Shown here piece by piece: positions 21,494-35,700 of a stretch of 64,000 bases of DNA. Under the pieces are notes generated by a model. The model saw only the letters and a list, made by a program, of their open reading frames with translations. It made no database searches and was not told the origin of the DNA. The position numbers and the translations under genes were made by a program. Location: positions 20,138,449-20,202,448 of the forward strand of contig CP137685.1 in the NCBI GenBank assembly GCA_037976565.1, read 5' to 3'. Positions within the stretch are counted from its first letter, which is position 1; every line of letters starts with the position of its first letter. Source of the stretch: Mesocentrotus franciscanus. Its lineage: Eukaryota > Echinodermata > Echinoidea > Camarodonta > Strongylocentrotidae.

Positions 21494-24400
21494 GTGAATA
21501 ATGCATTACAATTTTTGTCGCACTTTTCCAGCAGTGACAGCTGTGCATCGTAGCCGAACCCTCCCCGTTCATTACGTGCGAGCTGTTGGTATAGTTATTG
21601 ATGTATGTGGTGTATGAATCGGAGTAGACCGAAAATTCTGTCTCTTTCGTTCGTTAGCCTCTGATTTGGGTAGGGTCGGCTCCTCTCTTTAGAGACAGAA
21701 GCCGACTATAGGCGCTCCTGTGCAAACGTTTTGGCCATTTATGGCCAAAGAACTTTGCCCAAAATACTCAATTTTAGCGGATTCATATCCGATGCATTTA
21801 TGTTTGAAAATTAGGCCTAGGCTAATATACATCGGTTCCACTTACCAGATTGACTGTATGATGCGTTTAAGGGTCTTTTTTTTCGGATTTTCATCGCCGA
21901 AATTGAGCTGTGTTGAAGTTCTTGCAGCCGTATTTTAAACTGTTACTGTCAATAGATGACGTCATCTTCCTTCATGCGCAGTAACAGTTTAAAATACGGC
22001 TGCAAGAACTTCAACACGGAGCTCAATTTCGGCGATGAAAAAAAAAGACCCTTAAACGCATCATACAGTCAATCTGGTAAGTGGAACCGATGTATATTAG
22101 CCTAGGCCTAATTTTCAAACATAAATGCATCGGATATGAATCCGCTAAAATTGAGTATTTTGGGCAAAGTTCTTGGCCATAAATGGCCAAAACGTTTGCA
22201 CAGGAGCGCCTATGGTCGGCTTCTGTCTCTAAAGAGAGGAGCCGACCCTACCCAAATCAGAGGCTAACGAACGAAAGAGACAGAAATTTTCGGTCTAGAA
22301 TCGGAGGGGAGCCGTATAAATTAGCTAGACCTATGTTAGACAAATATAACCGTCTGGTATGGGTCATTCTTTAATAATTAAAACTGACATTTGTTGACAT
22401 TCCCCATACACAGACGGTACCCCATACGGCTCGCATCACGGGGAGAGATTGAGCCGATTGTGACACTTTTAACCGAAACTTTCTCCCACGATTTTGTTTA
22501 TTTAGATCTAATTTTCTGATTTATAAATCAGATACAAAAATAGTATGTATTTTTTTCTCCTATGTACAGTTCTCAAAGTTTTATTACCTATTTCAAAATG
22601 CGAAATTTACGGACTTACGTATATGAGTTATCCATTTTTATCTCAGAACCAAGGAAACGGTACGTTCATGCATTCGAACTGGTAATCTATGACATGACCC
22701 GCCCGATATATTTCCGGGTCAACCGACCAAAACAAGCCCAATGGCCAATCAGAGCACGTGTTTGATATTGGGCTTATGAATATTCAAACATCACCGCTCA
22801 AGCCGGGCTGACTCATACGTAGCTATTGGACGTTCGAAAAGAAAAAATGAATATTCATCAACTTAAACCAAGATGGCTGACAACAAATCTTGTTGACTAC
22901 AAGACTTTCTCGGATTAATCATTAATATAGGATCTAAATGAGCAAGCTATCGTAAGTCAAAGTATATATTTCCGGGTTATTTATTATGGCTATTTAGATT
23001 CAGTGTAATATTGCAGCCAAAGTGGATATATGAAGACGTAAAGAGTGAAAAACTTGTTGCATATCTCATTCATCGCGGTCCGGCCGAACCGAACCATTCG
23101 TTCCGCACACTATCCCATACGCCGTACTTCAGTCTATGTATAGAGGCGGTCAGAGGAGCCAGATGCAATCTCAGCGTAACAACCGTCGATATCAGAGACT
23201 GAAGCTTTCGGTCTAGACCTATGTCTGCGCACCTACAATTACAGAATATCTCTATTCTCTTATGCTTGATCTCATCTTATTCCTAATATGTTAGAGTACA
23301 AGTGTGCCGAACATTTCGTCAAAATTTGAGCAAGGACAATGTAATTTTCACAAGAACAGAAATTAGAAAACTAGTCAAAGGCAGCAGACATTTTGACATT
23401 GTCACTGCAAAAATAAATGTTCTCAGGCCACGTCTACCCACCCATTTACTTTAGATGCATTTCAGGATTTTTGACGTGAAAGATAGCATTTCGAGGCTTG
23501 AGGATAAAATGTATTAAAGTTAGATCATGTTTCTCACTATTTTTACATGTTTTCTGAATGCATACAAATCAGTTTAAGGCAGACATTTTGTGTTGGTTGC
23601 GTGTTTTGTTTGATCAGAATCGCGCAGTTACACGTATGCGCAGACAAGGGCGCTGCTCAGACATGGGCACTCTAGCCATATATACATGTATGTTTGACCG
23701 ATTCCGTTCTTCAGAGTGTGGTTTGTGATGTGCCCAGTGCAGTGGCTAATTGCATGTACCGTATTTACCGGCGTTGAGGCTGCAGCACCGTATAGGCCGC
23801 ACCCCCGATTTTGACATTTCGTAGACAAAAAAAAATATTTAAAAAAAATAAATCAATCAAAAATAAAATACTGCCCTCTCCAGCGGCAGTCACATTGAGT
23901 GATTTCAAGTTCGGTGTTGAAAGCTGGTGTTGGTGTTGTGAGAACCCCAACACCAGCTACATCACCGAACTTAAAATCATGCTGGTGTTGAGGTTGACCT
24001 CGGAAAATACATGTATGACGCATTTCCGGTAGTCTGTGTTGAGGGCTGGTGTTGAATGTCGTCTGCTGAACTGAGTATCGCAGTTGGTTGGTGACGATTT
24101 ACGTGTAATTTTCCCATTCACCAACACCAGCCCCTAGGGATTGGGAAATTCATGATTTCAAGTTTGGTGTTGGTGTTGGTGTTGCAGTATACCGCAGGTA
24201 ACTATGCGTGCATCTGGCACGAATCTCACGATCAAGCCAAGGTAAAAATCCATTTTCCAGTCAAAACAACTGTAAATCATGGGAGCTGTATATGTTTTTC
24301 AAGAGAAATGATATTTTCTCTATTTATTTTTTAATATGACTTTACATTCGATATTCGATATGATGTAATTCATTGGAATTTCTGAATTAAATGCTTTTAT

Positions 24401-27400
24401 CGCAAGACTTTTCGCCTGTAGAGTAGGACGTCACTCATGTTGAGGCTTGTGTTGAGCTATCGATAACGTGATCGGTATCGTCCTTCTAAACTGACCGTCG
24501 GTGTTGGAGCTCAGTTTAGCAGCCTTTTCACGCTCTCAACACCAACACCAACACCGAATACCGTACTTGAAATCACTCAGTCTTGTATTGCGCCATATCT
24601 AGGCGCGCGCGGGCTGCAAGGATTGAGGTTGCTTAGCGATGGCACAAACTTAGATCTAGATCTACCGGTAGTTTTTGTTTGGTATTAAAGTTATGAAGTT
24701 TATTCATGAGATTTACAAAATTTTATGTCAACAATATAAGATGTAAGATATAAGGTAAGATGTGTGGAGTTATTCTAGAAATCACCTGTACCATTGTACA
24801 TTAACTGGTATAGTCATTGAAGTCCCATATATATGAATACGTGCTGTACTTTTGACCGCCGATTTTTTACTGTTTCGCATAGGCCGCACCCAGACTTTTT
24901 GATATTTTCTCTTCTGAAAATACTGCGGCCTTTACGCCGGCAAATACGGTACATGTACATTGAAAGTGTGTGCGTTTGGGTTTTTACAGACGTGTGATCA
25001 ATCAAGAGTGTTAACACCTGGTATCGTCGATATACATTATGACCACTAGAGTCTAGTTTTAATTGGTGTGAGACTGTAAATGTAGCCAAAAAATAGAGAG
25101 CCTGTTTCTTGAAAGCAACGACAAGACAGTCATAACTTTATCCCCCAACTAAGGAGATACAATGTATCTCAGATCTTCCCAAACCAAAAGCTCTCAAAAA
25201 TTGCTAGCCAGAGCCTAGACCTCTCATGATAAAGATACTAACAGGAGATTAAATCCTTAGTTGTAGTAGTAGTAGAAGTAACTTTAGGAAAACTGCAATT
25301 ATTTAAATGAATTGGATCAAGTAGGAAATAAAAATTGATGAAAATAGTAGTAGGGACTAAGAGATGCAAATACCTCAGAAATTATGTAGATTATACCACA
25401 GAATAACATGTAAAATACAATTGTGAGTATTTCATTTCATAACTGCTGAATCATTTTTTTAATTTGTTTTATCCTCTGATATTTTCATTTGATAGTTTAT
25501 AAACATACACCCTCATATTTTAAAATACTAAGAAAGTTGTGTCCAATGTTTTAGGCTTCAACAAAATATTAAAATGACAAAATATAAGCCTTCTAAACAT
25601 TGAAACACATGTTTTAAACTATTCATTTGACACATTTGGAGTTTGATATTGATATGGAATATATAGGAAATTGATATGGGTTTGAAAAGTAGACAATATA
25701 CTTCTGACTATGGCTTGCCTGCCGTGGGAGATTACTCACCCCTTTGAGGATTTTCTTTAATAAATGACGGTTTCGAGAAACGGGCCCCAGACCGTAAACC
25801 ACTTGACCAACCCATATCTCCCTATTGGCAAGCACTCTTCCATTTGCTCTGTACTGAAATTTAAAAAAGTTGAAGGAATGTAACAATATGTTTCTTTCAT
25901 TATTTCATATTTAGGGGTTTTGTTATTTGTGTCAAAATATATTTGCAATGATTACATGTATATCATGGGTGTATGATTGAAAATAAAAATAAATATACTG
26001 TACATGTACATTGTACAGTATATCAAGATTACTCAAAAGTTTTTTTTCTTCATTTTTTTACACTGTAAACATGAAACATGAACGGTTTAATGAGATTTAT
26101 TAATAAAAGTCAAATCAATAAAACGATATACCGGTATACCTACCATTATTCCTTTCGTGACATATATCACTATAGATACAATGTACATGTGCATTCTTTT
26201 TTTTTTCCTTAACAAAGACTTTATTGTAATTACCCTTCCAAAATTAACATTTACATACATGTATATGTACAACTGTACAGTGTAAATGTGTAAGTTACAA
26301 TTTCAGACACACAAGACAATCACTACACAAAACAATGAAGTAAAATAACACACCTAACAAGCATCATGTCAGAACAGATTAGGCCCGTACATGTAGACTA
26401 GGGTAATTGTGGCCCCCAATTGCTGCATAAAATTCTTTAGTGATAAAGTTCAATGATATTTCATACCATTCTACAGAGGAATTATTTGCAGCTATCCATC
26501 CCAAAGCATTTGTTTTTCTTCATACATACATGTACATGTAGTGATGTTCGTTAAGATACTAAATTGCAGACTAACAAATTGTTTTCCAGGTCAGATTGAT
26601 GTTGGTCAGGGTAATTGTGGCCCCTTTTTTTCATACTACAATTGTAATTGATATATACAAATAATACACAGGTGTGAGTGCGTTATGGTCAATGCAGCGC
26701 ATGAGGGACTGAGGGTATTCACTACAGTGCAATAAAATTCACGAGGCGTAGCCGAGTGTATTTTGTGCCATTGTGAATAATCGAATAGCGCTGCATCGCC
26801 ATAACGTCACGAACGAAAACCTGTGTATTATTTGTTTTATAAAATGGGTCGACAATCTTACTTAGCAAGGCGATATTAAACACTGTAAACCTGCAACCTT
26901 CATAAGAAATAACGATCGCGAGGGCAGTGACCTCGTAAACAAACTGCGCAATGCATGGTAAACATCCATCGATTTACACGCAGCCGTGCATTATGCTTTT
27001 CTGTTGCGCACTTTTTGCACGGCTGATGTCACCAAAATGCACTCCCTGTGTGCGTATTGTTAAAATGAATGTGCGTATTGTTAAAATTAATGCACGCACA
27101 CGTGATCCATTTTAACGCTTCTCATTGGCTACATTCTTGAACCCATTTTATAATCAGCAATAATTTGTTGTAGTAATCATTATTAATGTCAGGTATTGCC
27201 GATACATGTACTTGACAAGTTGACACAAACCAATAGACCGGTTTACTTAAATATTCAAATTTAATGCATACAGTTTTAAAGAAAGGTTATTCTTGATAAC
27301 TCAAAAGCTTTGTTAAGGCTTGCCCGACAGAGCAACAACTTACAAGTAATGTATGCAGACTGGAATCCAAGTATTCTAGTTCATTCATTAATAACAGGTT

Positions 27401-30400
27401 AATGGAATACCTCTTCACTAGGTCCCCAGGATAGAAACGTCCGTTAACTTGAATATGTTAAAGGGAGTGTAGCCTGACGAGACTACGTGTCTTTCCCGTG
27501 GCCTGACTCGGGGCCAATCTGGTGTAATACGACTATGGACGACGCAACCGCAGCAATCACTTGCGTGCAACATACGCAAAACCGAAGCGTGAGGAGAACT
27601 TCGGTCTGTTTCGCGAACGCTGACCATGTAGAGATTAAGTCGCTGACTACTGTTAATCAAGTACATTCGCAGTTGCCCAAAAGAAGACGCAGATGGCGTT
27701 AACCAGCATTTGCCAAGCTACACTCCCTTTAATACATCGGTTTATTGGTCCAGCCAATTCAGAAATAAGCAATCATATCAAATTATCAGCAAATCTACAT
27801 GTACATACATGTACGTTGAGTGATGCAACAAAGAATTACATGTTTAAGCTCACAAAGACAAAGTGGCCACAATTACCCTATGGTCTCCCCTACATACTGT
27901 ATCATAGACTTTGAAATTAGGCACATGATCACATCTCAATATCCCTGTTCATGTTTTGGACAACAAAAACAAACAAAAAAGGAAAAAATAACATCTAGGC
28001 AAAAAATAAACAAAAAAAGTAGGTTGGGGAGAAGACAAACAATCAAACAAACAGAAGACTGCATTATGCACAGTGCAGAGACTACAGTCAACATTTACCC
28101 ATACATTGTAACTTCTATGTACATGTAGGAGTAACACCCTTATTTTTGGAATCCGTCTTTTGCAAACAAGGGTCTGACTTTAGAGACTAATCATTTTATG
28201 TTTTTTCCATGGAGGCTATTTTTAGATGCTTGCATTCATCTCAGTGTGAATACATTACCAGTTTGCCTTCCCATTGGTATTTATTAAATGCTGGATTCTT
28301 ACATGATGTGCCTGATAAATGCAACTGACCACAAGTACATGTACAATGTTCATTATCTTGTCCAAATGGGTTTACCAGAAAATAACAGTATTGATTAATA
28401 GTACCATGAAGAAAAAGAGGCTTCTACATGAAAAATATTTGTTGGGGGTGTGCATCCATCTCAATGTGAATATATGGACATGTACCTGTATTCTTTCCCA
28501 TCTGTTTTGATGCATGAAATGCCTTTAGACAAGCCTGATATCCCAAAAGGCATTGATCTGATCTACAAGCACGAATGTACAATGTGCAAATATCATGTTC
28601 ACCAAAATTGATTGGTTTTTACCAGTACATATACAGTAGTACTTTTACCTTGAATTGCAATGAAGAAAACAAAACACTGAAGACCTGAAGTAGATGTAGA
28701 CAAGGCACAAGGGTACTTCATGGAGGATATTTTTAGATGCTTGCATCCATCTCAATGTGAAGTACATTACATGTATCTGGATTCCTTCCCATCTGTTTTG
28801 ATGAATGTAATGCATTTAGAAGAGCATGATACCCCAAAATGCAGTGATCCATAAGCACAATGTGCAAATATCATGTTCACCAAAATTGATTGGTTTTTAC
28901 CAGTATTTTTCCATTGAATTGCAATTAAAACAAAAGTTTACAATGAAGTAGACAAGAGTTCCTCATGGAGGCTATTTTTAGATGCTTGCATCCATCTCAA
29001 TGTCAATACATTACCACAATGTCTTCTGATCTGTTTTGATGAAATAAATGGCTGTTTAGGACCCTGGTAGTAAAAGGCCACTAAAAAATGAATCCATTGT
29101 TTGTTAATAATAATATGGTTATTTATATAGCGCCGGTATCCGCCAGGCTCTGACGCTCATGGCGCTTTACACATATTACCCTGGTCATAGCCGAGCTGCC
29201 AAAGTAACTAGCGCTCAAGCATATCAGGTACCCATTTACACCTGGGTGGAAAGTGGCAAATGTAGATTAACGTCTTGCCAAAGGACATTAGTGCCGCAGC
29301 GGGACTTGAACCCCGTACCTTGTGATCTGCAGTCGGGCGACACCAAGATGTAGTTTCGATTAGTAATGGAGAATGCGATGTTTTTCCACGGCACTTGCTT
29401 GCATCAATCCTACTGTGCACATTACTGGTACATTGTTGTTGTCTTCCTGTCTGTTTTGATGAAATAAATGGTGTTTGACTCTTTTTTTTAAGCCCCTGAT
29501 AGTTACATGCTCTCTAAAATGCTCACTGGTGCAATTTGCAATTATAAACAATTGAATTTGAGATAGTTTAGTGGTATATGTAGGTACATTGTAATATGAA
29601 AATTGTGGTACAAAGTGCAAGACACTAGAGGATTTTATCTTCCATGGAGGCTATTTTTAGGTGTGCATCCATCTCTCTGTGAATACATTACCTACACAAC
29701 TGTAATACCAGGATGCTTTCCCCATCTGTTTAGATTAAATGCTGCTGTGAAAGAACCTAATGACAATAAAGGTACATCAGAGAAAATATTACATGGGAGC
29801 AATGAGCTCGAACAATATGTGCTCTGGTAAAAACTAAACAATTACCGGTAAATACTTTGATATATCACTGTGAGAAAATCACACATACATGTACACATAC
29901 ATGTACCACATCCTAAAAAAGCTATAGAACAGAACAGAAAATAATTTTTACACTGGTGTACGTACTGTAGGCCTACATGTATCAGTGTAACTGTTAAAGC
30001 CTACATGTACTTGTAATTGTATGATGTGTGTACATGGATCTACATGTACATTTAGGCTTACACATGAAGTTTTCTGGCACGTACACATTTATGTATTCCA
30101 AAACAGAATTTTAACAGTACTTGCATACCGGTAGCAAGTTTGATAAATGTCTATTAAAACCACATGCATGTAAAGAAGACACATATGTTTCCAAATGGAG
30201 GCATGCATCTACAGTATCTTACCCCCTGTCCACACACAACATTTTCCGTGATTAGGCGTGATTAGTTATACCGTTTCGCGATAGTTATACCGTTTCGCGA
30301 TAGTTATATGATGAAATTGTGTGTGTGGACGCTTACTAACGATACATGTACGTCATATAACGAAACGTCGTATAACGAAACGCAGGTTTTGAGCATCGTT

Positions 30401-32639
30401 TCGAACTAGAACTCAATAACTAATCACGCCTAATCACGCTTAATCACAGAAATTTTGTGTGTGGACGGAACTAGTCTAACTGGGCGGGGCTTAACGTCGG
30501 ATCGCGCGCGAAAGGAGACCTGACCTCTCATTTCCGCTTCCATTTCATGACCGCAGTAGCAAACTGCGCACCTATCGACATTTCGCTGTAGAGTTTTGGG
30601 ATTACTTTCTTGTGTGTGTGGACACCCTGGAATTTATACGATGATTCTTTATACAACGTTTCTTGTGTGTGGACATCCTGGAATTTATACGATGATTCTT
30701 TATACGACGTATCATTATAGCGTTTCGGGATAAATTGTTTTGTGTGTGGACACGCTGTTACTGTCTACCGGTATTTGTTTGGTTCTCCCTGCAATGTGGA
30801 AAGACAATGTACAGTATTACATTGTAATTCATGTGTATGTGTAATACACGATAATGTACATGTAGTCATTGTAGTGTATGCCTACAATAAAATACACGTG
30901 TACATGGACTCGTACAGGGTGTATACCAATATTATTATGAACATGTACATGCATGTACAAATGTACATGTAGGTTTGAGGTTCTTGTTCTTGAATTTTAC
31001 ATTTAGCAATTGTTTAAAATTAAATGTGACATTGTACAGTGTACATGTACGTTACAAGAATCTATATTGAATCATATTATTCAATTCAATTCAATTCAGT
31101 TTTTATTTCATTCAGTTAAAAAAAACTTACATATAACAATCAGATATATGCCATAAAATACACATTAAAAACATATTGGACAAGAACATAAAAATATACT
31201 GAATAGGCTACAATCTGAAAGGGAACATAATCCTTATATAAAGGTTGAAGGTTGACCCATTTTTTATAATAAAAGTATAAAATACATTATAATGTTTATG
31301 ATTATGAAACTATCATATATTTAAAGGGAAATCCAACCCAAATAGACAACTACTCTAAAAGAAAGCAGAAAAATCAGAGAAGCAAACTGGTGAAAGTTTT
31401 AATTAAATCTGACTAAATATACAAAAGTTATGAATTTTGAAAGTTGTACGGTAATCACTATACATGTATGTATGGGCACTTCAAATTGGCTATAGCGCTA
31501 ATGTCAATGTGATGTAGTGCCGGACTACTTTCCCATCTGTTCCAACATATAAAATAACTAAAATTTGAATTTTCAAAAATTCATTGCTCAAGACGGTCTA
31601 TTCTTTTTAGAGGACCTATAATAATATGCTATCTATAATATATTTTGAGTAGTGCTCCAAGGGAGAAGAAACTTCTGATTTATGACATTTTTGTACACGG
31701 CAAATGGGAGAGTTATCCACGTCCTACGTCACAATCCACTGACCAAACTACCAATTTGAGATTGGCATATAGACTTAGTGATCTCATATTTCAAACATTC
31801 ATAACTTCCTTACTATTGGTCCGATTCATTTCAAACTTTTGCCATTCTGTTTCTGTCATTTTTCTGCTTTCATACATACATGTACAAATCAACTTATTAC
31901 TAGGGTTGGATTGCCCTTTAATGTACATGTTGGATGTTAGGTTTGTTCGGGTAGGGAAATGGTACCAGTTGAGAAGTGCGTGGATCAATTGCTTGTACTT
32001 ATCCAGTGTATTTGATACTGTTAATACATGTAGTGTACGTACATTGCCTGGATAACACAATTATATATATTATATAACCACACAGGTTTCTGTTTTGAAT
32101 GTAGTTGGCACTTTTGTTTTATCAGAATCGCTCAGTTACATGTAAGTGTATGCGCAGATACTGTACATTGAAAGGGTGCTGCACAGACATGGGCACTCTA
32201 GCCTAAGCCTATATTTAAACATGCAACTCTTTTACACACCCTTAGATTAATTAACAGCTTCTAGAATATTGGACGTACCATGTACCTGTACATGTACATG
32301 AAGATATATGTATATTAACCAATGTAAAGAGAGTAGGGGCAAGGAGGGGGGGGGGGCAATTTGTCACTCCTGGCAGATTCTTCTTCTTATTCTGGTAGTC
32401 TTCAAAGGGCTACACTGTATGCAGCCGATAATGAAGCTGAACTAAAGATTACAAGTGGTATGAGGAAGACAAAAGATTTTTCAATGGGGTAAGGGCATTT
32501 TAAAAGTGGTAAGATTACTCTTGAAAACTAGACACACATCCTCAACAAAAAACCCCACAAGAACCAAAATATCACTGCCCTACAGTAAACAGCATTAATT
32601 ATTCAGCATACTGTACAGGGTATGTACATGTATGTATAT

Positions 32640-32670
<31 letters not shown>

Positions 32671-32676
32671 TTTATT

Positions 32677-32716
<40 letters not shown>

Positions 32717-35700
32717 TTTTTTTTTTTTGGGGGAGATGGGGGTGGGCACATCCCATACTGAACTAATAAAGCTCTTGTGTTTGCCCCTCCTGATACCAAG
32801 GTCTGGTTACATCACTGTACATGTACACATGAGTGACATGAACATTGTTCACTCGTACATGTACATACTGTACAGTAAATGTAGGCATAGGACATTGCAG
32901 ACCTGTATGTAGTGTGGTAGAGTTCTGTACAGTGTATTAAAGTTCATACGACAGAAATTAGAAATAGAAAAAAAAACTATTATTTGTTTCTACTTGTTTG
33001 TGCACCTAAATTTACTTTTATGTACATAATATGTACATGTACGTGTGTGCACTCGAAGTCCTGAAGGCCGATGCATAATTTTGTCCATGATCCATGCAAA
33101 CCAACAAGTTCAATGCAGTTTTAGTATCATAAAATGCATCTGATAATTAAAATATTTCACATGTCGCTCACATTCACAAGTGTTGTTTATCAGATCAGAA
33201 TACATCACTTTGACGTCATACAGATTACAGAGTCAGACTTTCTTTTATATGTTTGGTTTCCAAGGCAACAGATAGCCCCTTTTGTCTAGCATGAAGTGGC
33301 TCGATTTAAGTGATGCATGCATTGCTATGCAGTTTTACTATGTACATGATGTTGAATTTCAACATTTAAATTTAGAAAGAAATAACCGAAAAAGGCAAAT
33401 GCAGTACAAGTACATTTAATTTATACATGTACATACCGGTACATTAAAAAATGCAGGTTCACCAGTCATGTGCGTGTATAACTTGCATTTGCTTTTGCAA
33501 GTATCATTATTCCCTCACCGACGAAGTCGGAGGGGATATAGTAATTAATAACGCCGCCGTCTGTCTTCCTTCCGTCCTTCCGTCCTTCCGTCCTTCCTTC
33601 CGTAACAAATTTGGTTTCCGATCGATAACTTTAGTAATGTTTGACGGATTGTAATGAAATTTGATATGAAGGTACATGGTATCAAAATACAGGCTAAGTT
33701 CGATTTCGGAGTATGTAGGTCAAAGGTCATAGCTCATTAAATATGCGAATCTGGTTTCCGTTCGATAACTTTAGTAATGTTTGAACTTTGAAGGATTTTA
33801 ATGAAATTTGATATGAAGGTACATGGAATCGAAACACAGCGTAAGTTCGATTTCGGAGTATGTAGGTCAAAGGTCATGTGAAAATGTGGTTTATAACTTC
33901 CTTGCCTAGTAATATAATAGTATACAGTAACTTATCCTGACGTACATAGGCCATTTGTACCCTGCGAGGGGATGCTACGCTTTGCGTTGACTTGTTTTTA
34001 TTTTATAAAGCTGCTGTAATATACTATATGTAGTGTACATGTAGTTCAAGAGCTTAATATTACATGTATGATGTACATGTATTTGCTTTTTGAGCACCTT
34101 AAATGAAGTATTTATGAACATGGAGAATGATATAGAAAATGGCAGGCTTTCCAAAGTTCCAAATATGTACATTTACAACTCTATCTACACTGTACAGGTA
34201 CATCATTTTATGATTTAACAGAAGTCATACATGTACTCTGTAAAGACCAGTGTACATGCTATTCAAGTGCTCTTTAAAGAAGACAAAAAAGGGAAAATCC
34301 ACTTTGGTTGACATTGCATCAATTTAGGCTTCTGACAAGTTCCCCAGATAACTGCATAGTAGTCTGCTGGACAAGCAACATCAACATTCAAGCTACAAGT
34401 ACATGTATTTTCTAATGCCCTCAGAGAAATTAGTGATACTACATGTATAATGTTACATGTACCTGTAAGTCGAATAGTGAAGAGCACATTAAAACCCCAA
34501 ATATAAGTAATATTTTTTTCTTCCTCTGTTCTTGATTGAATCTTTACATTAGTGCCCTATTGCCAGAATTCTTCTCTTGACTACTGTACATACATGTACG
34601 TGTATGAACATGTTACATTAAGTCAAAATAGTGAACAGCACATTAAATAATCCAAGTAAGAGTAATAATATCTTTATTCCTCTGTTTCTGATCGATTGTA
34701 ATTATAGCACCGGTAGCGCCATATTGCCAGAATTCTTTACTTCAATCGTTTTTAATACAAATATGTACGGTAATGCATAAACATAAATATGTACATGTAC
34801 TGTACGTGTTACATTCACATTCACATGAAGTCAAAATAGTGCTACACAAATGATAATCCAAGTAAAAGTAATTATTTCTATCCCTCTGTGTCTGGTCAAT
34901 TCTGCTTACCCCCAGAAAATATATAAATACATGTAGTATGCCATTTGCATCAGTGCTATTAATAGAATATATGGCAGAGAATTCTTCACTTGATGATATA
35001 CTGTACATGTAACATGTACACACTATACACTTTGGTTGACCTCTTGTAAAGTATAATGTAATTTTGGTCAGAATATATACATGTACTTGGCTTATTGAAT
35101 ACTTGTACCGGTAATCCAAAAACCACACTCCAGAGATGGTTATTTCGATTTTTGTCGTGACGAAACACCGGAATGTGAGAGAAATCTATGAATTTGCTTG
35201 CTATGTAAATGCCACTATGCATTACCGGTAGTGCAATTAACAGATATTGCTCCGGGTGGCCACATCAAGATAAATACAAACATTGGCTGACTCTGTTTGA
35301 CCGCTTTAATCTGATAAGCATTCAGAAAAATAAACAATATTTCCCCTTTGTCATTGAGCTGTTCTATAGGTCTGTCATCATCAGCCCGAGTCGGCCAAAT
35401 AGCCTGCTATTTTGTGATCCGGGAAATTAGCCCGAAGTTACAAATTGCGTCTTCATCAGCTCGAAACTTGAGCTTGAGAAATTAGTTCAGTGTTCGCGCA
35501 TAGTGCGAGTCTTCGGGTTGGTGAAGACGGACCACAAATAGCGGGCTATTTTGCAAACTAGCCCAAGATATCTTGGGAAGATTTCCCGAGCAAATAGCCC
35601 GCTATTTGCGTCTTCACCTGTCAAATAGCCCGCTATTTCGTGATCTGGCTAATTTCCCGGATCAGAAATAGCGGGCTATTTGGCCAACTCGGGCTGATGA

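Noticed and set aside
21720..22374. Small proteins in the foldback arms
   Set aside because: The frames lie in inverted repeat arms and have no recognisable domain.
27530..27545. T7-like promoter core (TAATACGACTA) in the TTAA MITEs
   Set aside because: It lacks the rest of the phage promoter and occurs in all copies as part of a MITE; a coincidence.
29104..29345. Functional tRNA gene
   Set aside because: Only a B-box-like stretch is seen; no full cloverleaf, and the block is a dispersed repeat.
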